Source: DAOMNO01 sp035443885
GTDB lineage: Bacteria > Planctomycetota > Phycisphaerae > Phycisphaerales > SM1A02
Length of the DNA: 64,000 nucleotides
NCBI GenBank assembly: GCA_035443885.1
Contig: DAOMNO010000001.1
Coordinates: forward strand, 248,001-312,000
Reading direction: 5' to 3'
This document shows, piece by piece, positions 7,251 through 17,285 of this stretch. The translations under genes and the position numbers were made by a program. Under the pieces are notes generated by a model. The model had not been told where the DNA came from, did not search any database, and was given only the letters and a program-made list of their open reading frames with translations. Each line of letters starts with the position of its first letter. Position 1 is the first letter of the stretch.

Positions 7251-9668
7251 TCATGGGTGCGACCCACTGAGGAATGCAGCAATGTCCTGCGCGTCAAGCA
7301 TTTGGTCGCCGTTCAAATCGGCAATCGCCAACGCGCCAAGGCCAAGGCGATGCAGTTCCGCTACGGTGATGGATGTCACCGGACCACGGCGCGAAGCGAA
7401 CAGCGTCTTCGTTCGATCGCGTGCGTGACCGAGCAGGAGCGCCCTTGCGGGACACACCTCTGAGAACGTCAGGAAGTTGAGCTGAATGAAAGTGAAATCC
7501 GCAGCGGTAACGAGGCCATCACCGCTGATGTCACCATGCGGGTAAGGCGTGGCGCATGTTGTATTGCCCGTGCCATAGTTGACGTTGTATTGCGAGATGA
7601 ACACGCCGAAGTCGAGTACGTCGATGTATTCATCATCATTGAGATTGCCGCCGATCAATCCCTTCCCCCCGCTACCGCTTCCGGTGAAGGATGCCACATA
7701 TTCCGTCCCGCTGACAACCGGATCATGCTGTCGCGCGAGCGTATGAAGCACATCGCGTGCAGTCATGCACGAGAACTCACACGGCACAAGAATGACCGCG
7801 CTGCCAATGGCGGAATCCGGCGGCGTCGATGTGAATGCGATCTCCGTACTGACCGTTACGGGACCACCGCTCGTTTCAAAGGTGAACGTGATGCATCGCG
7901 TGACGTTCACAAAAACCTGAAGCAGCTCAACATCAACCGCCATTTCACTCACACCGAGCACGGTAACAGTGAAGTCCGCCTGCACTTCATTGCCACAATC
8001 ATCAGCGAACGTGTACGTTACGGTTGTTGCGCCGGCCGGAAAGACGTCGCCGGGCTGATGCGTGGAACTAATGAACACATCACCGCAGTTATCAACAGCA
8101 GTCGGCTCAATCCACGAAACAACCGCGCTGCAGAAGCCCGCTTCCGCATACACCGTGATATTGCTTGGCATGCCGCTGATGACAGGAGGGGTTGAATCCT
8201 CAACGGTGATGATTTGCGTGTGAGTGTCCGTCAGGCCGCACGAATCGGTGGCGGTCCACACGCGCGAGATGGTGTAGGAGTATTCACATGGGCCTGCAAA
8301 AACCGTATCTGCATAGGCCAAGGAAGGCGCGCCACAATTATCTGCAGCCGTGGCTGCAGGCGGGCCGCTGCCGCCTGGCGCAGTAGGTTGATCGCATTCA
8401 ATCGTCACATCCGCTGGCGGACTGATGACCGGAGGCGTTGAATCAAGCACGACTTGACCGAGGTCCACTGTCAGCGTCGTCAACGGCGCGCCGGCAATGT
8501 TCGTGACGCGCGTTGGTGGATAGTGCAGTCGGAACTTGACCAATCCCCACGCCTCACAGATATCCGCAGGAGCATTAAACCGAATGATCGCCATGGTCGC
8601 AGGCGCGTTCGTCCCCGGCCCGCCGCCCTCAACGCCAACCGCATAGTCGATCGTGCCAGCCGTTTCATCAACGTTTGCATAGACCTCAAGGCTGAACGGG
8701 TTGAGCAGATCGCTCATGCCTGCTGGCTCAATGCTGACGAAATCGAGGACCGTATTGTCGTACTCAAGGAAAAACTGCCCACCGACAATGAACTGCGTTG
8801 GGTTCGTCAGGTTGACAAGAACGACAAGTTCTCCTGTCGTCACGCAGCCTTGCTCAGGTTCAAGCGCCAGCGTGTCTTGTGGCGGCCCAAAATAGAGGTT
8901 GTCGAAATCGGCGTAGTCGAGCAAGTGGAAGTTGTCGGAGTACAAAACTGCTTCCTCGACAACCGGTGCGGCGTACACTCCGCCGACGCTACTGTAGATG
9001 TGCTGACCGCCGTAGTAGTAGTCGATTGTGTCAGCGCCGGGGTCAATCATGATGGTGAGATTGACCGGTACGTTCAGTGCCCACTGCGTTCCGGTATTCA
9101 CCCAGGTCGGCGTGCCGGCGAGATCATCCAGAACATAAATGAAGCCGACGTAACTGAACGCCACGCGGGTTGCTACAAGGCCATATCCCGGCGATTGTGG
9201 AACGACGTAGTAGTCTGCGTTCACTGACGAACCGCCGCCGTCATGAATCGCAACATCAACTGAGAACTGTGTCGGCCCGACCGGCACCGGACCGACATTC
9301 GGGCTGAATGCGCCAATGAGCGCACTCGGTATCACGAGTTGATCGTGCGCAGCTCGCAGGCTCTGCATGCCATGAATGGGATTTAACGCTGAGATGCGCG
9401 GCTGGAGCGAACTTGAACCAGGTCCGCCGAAGGTAACCCAGCCTGCCTGACCATGAACGAAACCCGGCGCGAAGCCCTGTGACGGCTCAAAGCCTGTCAT
9501 GTAAACGCCGGCGCCCGGCCCGAGCGTGCTGCCCGACAGCGCGCCACCGGGTATAAACACTGTGGAGCCAGCATTGCCCGGCTGCACTTTTCCTTCACTT
9601 GCGACGGCGTGGCCGAGGCAGAGAAAAACTGCAAGTGTCGCGAAGCAGATGTGGTGAGTCATGCGCAT
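7251..9668 (-). CDS. Large secreted HYR/cohesin-like/dockerin-like protein
   Basis: 805 residues with a signal peptide (about 1-24, ending AVAS-EG). In order: a lectin/LamG-like N-terminal region (about 50-270), a cohesin-like domain (about 275-410: VGGQFFLEYDNTVLDFV), two HYR-type domains (STPPVISPPADVTIECD; STPPVISGMPSNITVYAEAG), a further beta domain with paired Cys, and an EF-hand/dockerin-like tail (GNLNDDEYIDVLDFGVF, DISGDGLVTAADFTF, DLNGDQMLDAQDIAAFL). It is a paralogue of the next gene upstream, with the same module order. No strong SD is visible at ATG 9668; an ATG two codons on is an alternative. Extracellular; probably structural or adhesive. Confidence 0.87.
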   Translation of the reverse strand: MRMTHHICFATLAVFLCLGHAVASEGKVQPGNAGSTVFIPGGALSGSTLGPGAGVYMTGFEPSQGFAPGFVHGQAGWVTFGGPGSSSLQPRISALNPIHGMQSLRAAHDQLVIPSALIGAFSPNVGPVPVGPTQFSVDVAIHDGGGSSVNADYYVVPQSPGYGLVATRVAFSYVGFIYVLDDLAGTPTWVNTGTQWALNVPVNLTIMIDPGADTIDYYYGGQHIYSSVGGVYAAPVVEEAVLYSDNFHLLDYADFDNLYFGPPQDTLALEPEQGCVTTGELVVLVNLTNPTQFIVGGQFFLEYDNTVLDFVSIEPAGMSDLLNPFSLEVYANVDETAGTIDYAVGVEGGGPGTNAPATMAIIRFNAPADICEAWGLVKFRLHYPPTRVTNIAGAPLTTLTVDLGQVVLDSTPPVISPPADVTIECDQPTAPGGSGPPAATAADNCGAPSLAYADTVFAGPCEYSYTISRVWTATDSCGLTDTHTQIITVEDSTPPVISGMPSNITVYAEAGFCSAVVSWIEPTAVDNCGDVFISSTHQPGDVFPAGATTVTYTFADDCGNEVQADFTVTVLGVSEMAVDVELLQVFVNVTRCITFTFETSGGPVTVSTEIAFTSTPPDSAIGSAVILVPCEFSCMTARDVLHTLARQHDPVVSGTEYVASFTGSGSGGKGLIGGNLNDDEYIDVLDFGVFISQYNVNYGTGNTTCATPYPHGDISGDGLVTAADFTFIQLNFLTFSEVCPARALLLGHARDRTKTLFASRRGPVTSITVAELHRLGLGALAIADLNGDQMLDAQDIAAFLSGSHP

Positions 9669-9760
9669 GGTCGAAATCTCGTGCGTGAACAGGAAAGTGC
9701 GAACAAAGAGAAAGGAAGTGCGACCGGTTAAGGCCGCACCTCCGCATGGTTGTTGAGCCG

Positions 9761-12700
9761 TTACGGTCGCGCTCCGTTGAGGAATGCGATGACGTCGAAC
9801 TCATCGAGCCAGCCGTCGCCGTTGAGGTCGGCGATGGCCAAGTTGCCAAGACCTTGCATCTGCAGCTGACGCACGGAGATGCGCGTCACCGGACCTGCGA
9901 CGCGTCCTCCTGCATTGGCAGCGCCGCTGAACGTCGCGCCAGGTCGTGTCACCAAGCCGCCAAGCATCGTCTGCACGGGGCAGACATCCGAGAACTGGAG
10001 GAAGTTGTTGGCAATGAAGGAGAAGTCCGCAGCCGTTACGAAGCCATCACCACTGATGTCAGCGTGCGGGGCCGTCGTGCTGCACGTCGTGTCAGCCGTG
10101 CCGTAGTTGGCATTGAACTGGCCGACATAGATGCCGAAGTCGAGAATGTCGATATAGGCATCGTCGTTGAGGTTGCCACCTTCGAGACCGAACGCGCCGG
10201 TGAAGTCTGCGGTGTACTGCATTCCGCTGACCACAAGCGTCTGCGATGTTGCCAGCGTATGCAGCGTATCACGTGCATCGACGCAGGTGTAGTTGCCGCA
10301 AGGCACCAGAATCGTCGCACTGGCAAGCCCGTTCGTGAACGTCATGGTTTCACTGACGGTTGCGTTCGCGCCGCCGGGGCCTTGGAATCGGAACGTGATG
10401 CAACGCGTGAACGGACCAGCATCGACGTTGAGCAGCTCGACATCGACAACAAACTCGTTGACGGCGTTGACGGTGATATCCGTTGTCGCCGTGCTGAAGT
10501 TGCCGCACGCGTCGGTCGCTGTCCAAGTGATCGTTGTAACACCCGCCGGGAACGGATCGTTGAGCGTGAGCAACGAGTTGTCACTGCGCTCATACGTAAT
10601 CACCGGACCCGCATCGCAATTGTCAACAGCCATTGGGGTCTGTGCGTAAGCGAGATTGTCCCAATAGATGTCATAGGTCACACCCGCGGTGTTGTTGTGG
10701 CCCTGCAGAATGACGTTGCCGATCTCCACACTGTTGTTCGCACTCAGCGTGTAAGTCAGGTCGCCAGCAGACAACATCACCTGATTGCCGTTGATGCTGA
10801 TTTCAAGCGTGTACCATTCGTCATAGACAAAGCCAGTGGGCAAGCCGAGATCAACCCAGCCGCCGCCGATGGGGTCAGCGGGCCACACGCGGAACCGAGG
10901 ATTGCTGCCATCGCTGGTGAACTCGACGATCGGGTACAACGAAACGACGTTGCCCGCATTGAACGCCGTGCCCCAGAAACCAGCCATACGACGATCGGTT
11001 GTCGCCCAGTCTGCTGGCACATACAGTTCAATGCTCATGCTGGTTGTACCAGCAATGTCATACTTGCGGCCCTGCGTGTCATAGAACGCACCTGTGAATG
11101 AGCCGCCACGACAAGGCGAGCAGTCGCTTGCATCAATGGAATGCTTGAGCCGATTGTCGCCATCAAAGAACTCGCTGACAAAACCAAACGGTGCGTAACG
11201 ATCCGTGTACCAGACGCCGGGAGCTTGGGTTGGCGACAGCGTCGGGTTGCTGTCAAACGTCATCAGCTCTGCTTGATACACATCCACATCAGCCGAACAG
11301 TAACCGGCTTCAGCATTCACCGTGATGTCGCCCGGAACCGTCAGGAACACAGGTGCCGTCGTATCCACCACCGTGATGACCTGATTCTGGGAGGTACTGT
11401 TGCCGCACGCATCCGTTGCGGTCCACGTGCGCGTGATCGTCCATGACTGCGGGCATGAACCCGGTGCCACATCGTCGCTGTAATCTACAACCGGGCTGGC
11501 GTCACAGTTGTCGGTCGCGGTAGCGAACCCGCCGGTATTCGCCGGGTCTGTTGGATCATCGCATTCGACCGTCACGCCCGACGGCACGAATGTGAACGTG
11601 GGGTTCGTTCCATCAATCGTGATGGCGCCGAGGTCAGCGAGATCAGGGTCAATCGGCGATCCGTTGTTATCCGTCAGGCGCGTCGGAGGCATGCTGAAGC
11701 GGAACTCGATCAGATTCGCGACATCACACACTTCCTGCAATGCCGTGAAGGTCAGCACGGCCATGGTTGCATCGCCGGACGTTCCAGGACCAAATCCCGT
11801 CACGCCGACTGCGTAATCCAGCAGGCCGGGAATTGCGCTGAACTCGTACACTTCGAGGTCAAACACGCCGCCACCGGGCACCGCACTTACAAAGCTCAGC
11901 ACACTGCTGTCATACTGCAGGAAGAACTGACCGCCAACGATTTCGTCGTTGGAGTTTCCCGTCAGATCAATGGCAACGGTAACCGTGTCACCGACACCTG
12001 CGTTGTAGCAAGAGGCGTCCGCGTTCAGTGCAATAGCCGGCGCGGGGAAGTTCTCAAGATTGACATACGCAACCGAGCCATCCGTCAGTTCGATGCGAAT
12101 GCCGTCGATCTGGCCGAGGAAGCCGCCGGCCCATGCCGTGCCGAGGCCGAGGTTGAAGTACATGATCTCCTGAGGGCCGAGATCGTTATACGCGCTGTTG
12201 AGGTTCCACGCCGGAATTGGGTACGTCATACCCGCAAGTGAATCGAGAAACGGATCGCTGTAGCCGCCGAAGTAGTTGTTCGACGAGTCATAGAACCGCA
12301 GACGATTGTCCGGGCCATTGTCGGTCTGCCACTGGTTCCACTGATTGGCCGGCGCATTCAGAGACTGCGAGAAGTATGGCTCAGCGTTGATTCTGTGGCC
12401 GTACCACGTCGAGCCCGGGCTGCCTGCATACGGCTTGGTGTAGAACTGGAAGAACCAATCCACAGAGCCCGCTGCACCAGCCTTCTTCGTGTAATAGCTC
12501 ACGCTGGCCAACTCATCGACACGCACATCATCGCGACCAAACAGGTCCATCGGCGAGAGATTGATGCTGGTGAAGTTATTCGGCGATACTGCGCCGGTCG
12601 CGACATTTGCGCGCCACGAGCCATTCTCCCAACCAGTGGGCGAGTCGCCATCAATGCCGACAGGACCTGCACCCTGAAGGCCGGGATAGTTGGGATACAG

Positions 12701-12814
12701 CGTCAGATTTGTCGTTGTTTGTGCTGTCGCCGTTGCAGCACTGGCGAAAGCCACGGCTGCCGCAAGCACCCAAGGCGACCGCCCAGGGCTTTGCGAGAAA
12801 AGAGAGAGCTTCAT
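9761..12814 (-). CDS. Very large secreted HYR/cohesin-like/dockerin-like protein with a nested domain
   Basis: 1017 residues. ATG 12814 is chosen because GGAGG lies about 7 nt upstream and a signal peptide (about 1-32, ending TATAQ) follows; an open frame extends 70 codons further upstream but lacks these. Architecture: a lectin-like N-terminal domain, a cohesin-like domain (VGGQFFLQYDSSVLSFVS), HYR 1, HYR 2 interrupted by a roughly 200-residue LamG-like domain, a Cys-paired beta domain, and a dockerin-like tail (DLNGDGWLDEFDVIAFLNG). Compared with the 805-residue paralogue downstream, the extra domain sits between AGYCSADV and AVDNCDAGP, where the paralogue is continuous. Spacing to that paralogue is 92 nt. 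Extracellular; function unknown. Confidence 0.87.
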   Translation of the reverse strand: MKLSLFSQSPGRSPWVLAAAVAFASAATATAQTTTNLTLYPNYPGLQGAGPVGIDGDSPTGWENGSWRANVATGAVSPNNFTSINLSPMDLFGRDDVRVDELASVSYYTKKAGAAGSVDWFFQFYTKPYAGSPGSTWYGHRINAEPYFSQSLNAPANQWNQWQTDNGPDNRLRFYDSSNNYFGGYSDPFLDSLAGMTYPIPAWNLNSAYNDLGPQEIMYFNLGLGTAWAGGFLGQIDGIRIELTDGSVAYVNLENFPAPAIALNADASCYNAGVGDTVTVAIDLTGNSNDEIVGGQFFLQYDSSVLSFVSAVPGGGVFDLEVYEFSAIPGLLDYAVGVTGFGPGTSGDATMAVLTFTALQEVCDVANLIEFRFSMPPTRLTDNNGSPIDPDLADLGAITIDGTNPTFTFVPSGVTVECDDPTDPANTGGFATATDNCDASPVVDYSDDVAPGSCPQSWTITRTWTATDACGNSTSQNQVITVVDTTAPVFLTVPGDITVNAEAGYCSADVDVYQAELMTFDSNPTLSPTQAPGVWYTDRYAPFGFVSEFFDGDNRLKHSIDASDCSPCRGGSFTGAFYDTQGRKYDIAGTTSMSIELYVPADWATTDRRMAGFWGTAFNAGNVVSLYPIVEFTSDGSNPRFRVWPADPIGGGWVDLGLPTGFVYDEWYTLEISINGNQVMLSAGDLTYTLSANNSVEIGNVILQGHNNTAGVTYDIYWDNLAYAQTPMAVDNCDAGPVITYERSDNSLLTLNDPFPAGVTTITWTATDACGNFSTATTDITVNAVNEFVVDVELLNVDAGPFTRCITFRFQGPGGANATVSETMTFTNGLASATILVPCGNYTCVDARDTLHTLATSQTLVVSGMQYTADFTGAFGLEGGNLNDDAYIDILDFGIYVGQFNANYGTADTTCSTTAPHADISGDGFVTAADFSFIANNFLQFSDVCPVQTMLGGLVTRPGATFSGAANAGGRVAGPVTRISVRQLQMQGLGNLAIADLNGDGWLDEFDVIAFLNGARP

Positions 12815-13093
12815 TGCGTTGCCTCCAGTAAATCCGCCGTGGCAACTGTGGATGCTTTCGAGCACCCCCCACTGACACGGCATGTTCAAATCGATCCCGT
12901 CAGCGTTTGCTGAAGAGAGCATGCGGACATTGAGATGCGATCGATAAGAACCCGGAGAGAATCTCGCTCTACGAGACTGCCGAGTGACTGCGCGATCGCG
13001 TTGTCGGCCCGCCGCCGCATCCATGCCTGCAAGCGGAACCCCTCACTGAAACGTCGGGCCGAAACCGCGAAACACGGCAACGACCCCCACAAT

Positions 13094-13735
13094 CTAAAGG
13101 CCGCGCCGGCGACGAGAAACCATGCCGCCGAGGACCAGAGCAATGATCCCGCTTGGAGCGGGAATAATGGTGATCGAAGTGCCCGTAAGCACACCCGTCA
13201 CATTTGTATTCGGTGTCGTGCCGTCGAACACAATCGTGTGACCGAGGGGACTCCCCGCGGATGGAAGAATGTCAACCGGCGTCGCCGGGGTCGGCGCGAG
13301 CGCCAGAAAGCGCAGCGTCGTCAGCAGTGTGCCGGAAGGCGTTGCTGCAACCGGATTCCCAAGCGGCGCGAAGGCCTGATACATGCCGACGCCGTTCTGC
13401 GGCGGGTTGGACTCGTTCAAACCCCACGGATCACCGACAGGGAACCCCGAAACCAGCAAAGGCACCGCACCGATCTGATGATTGCCGAGGAGCTGCAGAT
13501 ACGGCGTCTGCCAGCCAAGAATCATCTGCACAGCGGAAAGCAGTTGATTGGAAGAGCTGTCAGACGTTGCATACACGCGTACCTCGACGACTTCGCCGAC
13601 ATCAGCAACCGCATTCACAGGCTGCAAGGTGAGATTGATCGATGCGTTCGCGAGCGGACACAGAGACGCTACCGCGATGACGACCAGTGCACGCAAACAA
13701 ACTGACCAGCCCCAACATCCCGACTCAACAGACAT
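13094..13735 (-). CDS. Exported cohesin-like protein with PEP-CTERM-like tail
   Basis: 213 residues from ATG 13735, preceded by GGAGAAG; the upstream in-frame ATG is less well placed. Signal peptide about 10-32 (ending ANAS). The body resembles a cohesin-type beta domain (VNAVADVGEVVEVRVYATS). The C-terminus PAPSGIIALVLGGMVSRRRR is a PEP-CTERM-like sorting signal: Pro motif, hydrophobic helix, Arg cluster. Such tails are processed by exosortase-type transpeptidases in other bacteria; no exosortase gene lies in this window. Confidence 0.82.
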   Translation of the reverse strand: MSVESGCWGWSVCLRALVVIAVASLCPLANASINLTLQPVNAVADVGEVVEVRVYATSDSSSNQLLSAVQMILGWQTPYLQLLGNHQIGAVPLLVSGFPVGDPWGLNESNPPQNGVGMYQAFAPLGNPVAATPSGTLLTTLRFLALAPTPATPVDILPSAGSPLGHTIVFDGTTPNTNVTGVLTGTSITIIPAPSGIIALVLGGMVSRRRRGL

Positions 13736-14295
13736 GGCGATCTTCTCCTCATCCCGCAACTGCAACGCTGCACAAGAACCCCCTCACGACAGCGGGAGAA
13801 TACGACCCCCTCCGCGAGGTGAAGCACTGAAACTACAATCGAGCAGGAATGCTGTCAATCTGTAAAACATAAAAATATTGAAGAAGTGAGGCTCATCCAA
13901 GAGTGTGATGTCATCAATCGTGCGCTCACGTTGACATACAGTTGTCACCGCATCATTGTCTCATCTTTTCCTATTTTCACATGCTCACACGTGAACGCTC
14001 GGCGATTCTCTGCTTGTTCTTCGCTCAACGACATCGCAAATACATCCAACGGGTGTACTCCAGACGAACTCGCCACGTTCTGTGATATAACACTGCCCCC
14101 AACTCGCACCGCACGTCACCATAAACACGACATCCTGATCCAGATTCCGCTCCCGCGCGGCAAGCACTTGAGGGACAGACCGTGATCGCCACCGCAGGCA
14201 CTTTGACAGGACTCTGCAACTGATACGGCAGGCGCGAGGTCATCTAGCAACCGTGCGCACAATGATGTGATCGAGAAGTTAGCCCACTGCGACCG
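13736..14295. other. Intergenic region upstream of the PEP-CTERM gene
   Basis: 560 bp, with AT-rich sequence around 13855-13880. It holds one good minus-strand promoter candidate (13830-13858). No reading frame here has an SD, protein-like composition or a recognisable domain. Confidence 0.55.
13830..13858 (-). promoter_or_regulatory. Candidate sigma70 promoter of the 13094-13735 gene
   Basis: On the minus strand, a perfect TTGACA (13853-13858), a 17-bp spacer, then TAGTTT (13830-13835). It lies about 95 nt upstream of the chosen ATG. The -10 is weak (3 of 6). Confidence 0.45.
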
Positions 14296-16422
14296 TCAGT
14301 TGTCGCGACGTGCAGGTGTCTCAAGACCAGGGCCGACGATGCCGTGATAGCGTGGCAGGATGGGGGGCAGGTCGATCAGCCTGAACAAGGCGGGGTCCGG
14401 TGCATCTTTCCAGCGGTTGAAGGCGTTGCTGCGCACAGGTGTCTCGCTGACGAAATCGCCGTGTATATCCATGATCCAGTTCAGTGACGGCACGATGTCC
14501 AACATGACAAACCTCTGTTCTCGAACATGAGGATGCTGCAGCGAAACCGCAAGTGAAAATCGACCTCGCTGAAGGTCTGCGAGCGGGATCCTCGTGCCGA
14601 ATTCTGCGGAACGAATGTAGCTAACACACTCCGGGTGGAAGGCTCTGTACCAGAGCACTTCAATCGCTTCATCATATGCGGCAGGTCTGTGCATGGTCAC
14701 CCAGCGAGTACCGATGTGATTCAGCTTAGGCCGTATTGCGAACAACACTTCTGGATGGGCCGATGGCGCACCATCGACGCCTCGATGTCCCCAGTCGGCT
14801 TCGCCGTTCAGCGCTGTGAAGACAAGGATGCCGCGATCCGGCAAGGCGAGAACATCCTTGATGTTGCCGTCGTGCCAGAACTGAAACAACACGCGCCCGG
14901 AAGTATCAATCACTCGAATGCAGCTGTGTGTGTACGGATGCCTTTGAAAAACAGCGACAATCTCATTGCCGGGAATCTCAGGAAAGACATCCATGTTACG
15001 GACACCGTTAATCGAGAAATCGCCGCGTGTGAATTTCCGGTCAAGCAGCTCTTGTGGAAACTCGCTTTCATCGACCGACATGGTCCAGAGGGGTGGCCCT
15101 GTACGTGCATGGGCATCGAAAGCGCTGAGCAGATTGGATTCGTTCGCACCCTCGCCGACATGATTGCCTACCACGACAATAGACCTATCGGGTCCATGGA
15201 TCGGGCCGACGGCGAAAAGGTAGTAGTGTGTCCCCCTCCACCGCCGCAGCACTTCACCCGAATAGGCGAGAAGATGGACCTCCATCTCGTTGTCCACGAG
15301 CCGAATCCGGTCCGGCTGACTTCGCAGGTAGTACACTGTGAGTGCGGTCATGAGGAACGTTGACACCACCATGAGCATACAGATGCACGCTGTAACCAGC
15401 AGCGGATGCCTGCGCATAAAGCGGCCGAGGTGTGTGAGCACACTGGGACGCCTGGCCTGAATCGGCTCGCCTGCCAGATAGCGGCGAAGTTCATCCGCCA
15501 ATGCCGCTGCGGACTGATACCGTCGCTCACGGTTCTTGTGCAAAGCCTTCTGCAGAATGGTTTCCAGATCGCCTCGGAACGCCCGATTCACCTGGCTTGC
15601 AGGCGTTGGCTCAGTTTCGCGCACCATGCGGGTCGCTGCAATGATTGAGGCGCCTTTCAGGTCGTACGGCAAGCGTCCGCACAGAAGCTCATAGAGGACG
15701 ACGCCAAGCGAGTACACATCGCTTCGAATATCCAGATCGCTCGCATTGCCCTCACACTGTTCAGGACTCATGTACTGAACAGTGCCAACGAACGAGCCTG
15801 CCTCCGTCTGCAGTGTTGTCAAAGTAATGTCCGCATCGGTGGCGCGGGCGATTCCGAAGTCGATGATCTTGGGATACTGATCTTTACCGACAAGGATGTT
15901 CGCCGGTTTAAGGTCGCGGTGGATGATTCCCTTCTGATGCGCGTACTGCACCGCATCGCAGACCTCAATAAACCGTTTGATCCGCTCTTCGAGGCGCAAA
16001 TTGCGCGACCTGGCCCAGTCCGTCAGTGGCGTGGCATCCTCAACCAGTTCCATGACGAAGAACGGCACGCCGCCCATCCCCATGTCGTAGGTTCCGGCTT
16101 CGAAGACTTGAGCGATACCCGGATGTCGAAGATGGCCGAGAACTTCGGATTCGTACATCAGCCGCCGCTGAGCGTCGTAGCAACGACTGGTCGCGAAAAG
16201 ATTGGGGTGAAGAACCTTGATGGCGACCAGCCGCTTTGGACGGTCCTGCTCGGCTTCATACACGACCCCCATCCCGCCTGTGGCGACAAGCCGCCGTATC
16301 CGATAACCCGCAATAGCAGTCGGAATGGGCGGTTCATCTGAGACGTTGGGTGGGATCGCGCCTGTCTCCTCATTAAGGAGAGTCGCACCAAACAGCCGAC
16401 TGGCTTCTTCATGAGTCAGCAT
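14296..16422 (-). CDS. Membrane Ser/Thr protein kinase (Hanks type) with extracytoplasmic sensor-like domain
   Basis: 708 residues. The kinase domain (about 40-320) has GGMGVVYEA, the Lys of LVAIKVLHP (about K69), HRDLKPAN (about D170), DFG (about 188-190) and MSPEQ. One transmembrane helix follows (about 341-367). The roughly 340-residue C-terminal part is predicted to be outside the membrane and has a repeated beta pattern suggestive of a propeller, but I see no named family. It is divergent from an ECF-type sigma gene 107 bp away, a pairing common in planctomycetes, so the kinase may act on or be controlled with that sigma factor (inference). No clear SD at ATG 16422. Confidence 0.9.
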   Translation of the reverse strand: MLTHEEASRLFGATLLNEETGAIPPNVSDEPPIPTAIAGYRIRRLVATGGMGVVYEAEQDRPKRLVAIKVLHPNLFATSRCYDAQRRLMYESEVLGHLRHPGIAQVFEAGTYDMGMGGVPFFVMELVEDATPLTDWARSRNLRLEERIKRFIEVCDAVQYAHQKGIIHRDLKPANILVGKDQYPKIIDFGIARATDADITLTTLQTEAGSFVGTVQYMSPEQCEGNASDLDIRSDVYSLGVVLYELLCGRLPYDLKGASIIAATRMVRETEPTPASQVNRAFRGDLETILQKALHKNRERRYQSAAALADELRRYLAGEPIQARRPSVLTHLGRFMRRHPLLVTACICMLMVVSTFLMTALTVYYLRSQPDRIRLVDNEMEVHLLAYSGEVLRRWRGTHYYLFAVGPIHGPDRSIVVVGNHVGEGANESNLLSAFDAHARTGPPLWTMSVDESEFPQELLDRKFTRGDFSINGVRNMDVFPEIPGNEIVAVFQRHPYTHSCIRVIDTSGRVLFQFWHDGNIKDVLALPDRGILVFTALNGEADWGHRGVDGAPSAHPEVLFAIRPKLNHIGTRWVTMHRPAAYDEAIEVLWYRAFHPECVSYIRSAEFGTRIPLADLQRGRFSLAVSLQHPHVREQRFVMLDIVPSLNWIMDIHGDFVSETPVRSNAFNRWKDAPDPALFRLIDLPPILPRYHGIVGPGLETPARRDN

Positions 16423-16484
16423 CGGAGAAGCGGCCTCTGGGCGATTTCACTTTGATCTCACCCCCCCATACGGTACCATCAAGG

Positions 16485-16510
16485 CGATCTAGCAGATCGA
16501 TAATTTTTTT
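16485..16510 (+). promoter_or_regulatory. Hairpin plus T tract between kinase and sigma genes
   Basis: CGATCT-AGC-AGATCG is a perfect 6-bp inverted repeat (16485-16499), followed by ATAA and seven T. It lies 20 nt before the sigma ATG. It could be an attenuator in the sigma leader or an operator shared by the divergent genes. Confidence 0.4.
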
Positions 16511-16529
16511 CTTTGGTGGCGGGAATCAC

Positions 16530-17285
16530 ATGCAGTGGGGCCATCACACTCGAAGCGCCTTTCAGACCACATCGTGGACGCAGATTGTGCGCGCTCGGAA
16601 TGGCGGCAAGGACCTCGAAGCCCTGCTGGAGCGATACTGGAGCCCTGTGTATGCCTACATCCGCCGCAGCGGCAAGAATCGCGATGACGCATCGGATTTG
16701 ACGCAGGCCTTTCTCCTTTCACTCTTGGAATCAAACGTCCTGATTGATCGTGCTGACCCTGAGCGCGGACGTTTTCGATCGTATCTTAAAGCCGCACTGA
16801 AGCGGTTTCTGGTGGATGAGCACCGCCGTGAACACGGGCGGGCGGATCGGCGAGCCGGTTTAAATGGAGCCGCTCACCAGAGCCGCCCCAAATGTGTGCA
16901 GGTTCCGGTTGAGATGCTGGAATCACTAGAGCCGCGCGAACAGGATGACCCACATGCCGCATTCGAGCGACAGTGGGCCACCGCCACCATGAGCCTCGCG
17001 CTGGCACGTCTTGAAGCATCATGCTACGAGAACGGGCACGCAGGTGATTGGGCATTGTTCGAATCGCGCGTACTCCTGCCAGCAAAACAAGGCACTGCGC
17101 CGAAACCGATTGAGCAAGTATTGCAGGAAAGCAACGCAACAACGCCGCAGCAGGTTTACAGCATCATTCAAACCATGAAACGGCGACTGCACCGCGAACT
17201 GTGTGCCGTAGTGAGCGAGTCGGTTGAAGACCCCGCAGACATTGAGGGTGAACTCAACGTCATTCGATCGATTCTGACTGCGTAA
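16530..17285 (+). CDS. ECF-type RNA polymerase sigma factor (planctomycete type)
   Basis: 251 residues from ATG 16530. The open frame continues upstream through the hairpin/T tract, so the later ATG is preferred; the SD is weak (GGTGGCGGG). Region 2 is visible: LEALLERYWSPVYAYIRR and DDASDLTQAFLLSLLES, then RFRSYLKAALKRFLVDEHRR. Region 4 is divergent (QVYSIIQTMKRRLHREL). The protein should direct RNA polymerase to a regulon that cannot be read from this window. No anti-sigma factor is adjacent. The divergent kinase is the likely regulator. Confidence 0.85.
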   Translation: MQWGHHTRSAFQTTSWTQIVRARNGGKDLEALLERYWSPVYAYIRRSGKNRDDASDLTQAFLLSLLESNVLIDRADPERGRFRSYLKAALKRFLVDEHRREHGRADRRAGLNGAAHQSRPKCVQVPVEMLESLEPREQDDPHAAFERQWATATMSLALARLEASCYENGHAGDWALFESRVLLPAKQGTAPKPIEQVLQESNATTPQQVYSIIQTMKRRLHRELCAVVSESVEDPADIEGELNVIRSILTA

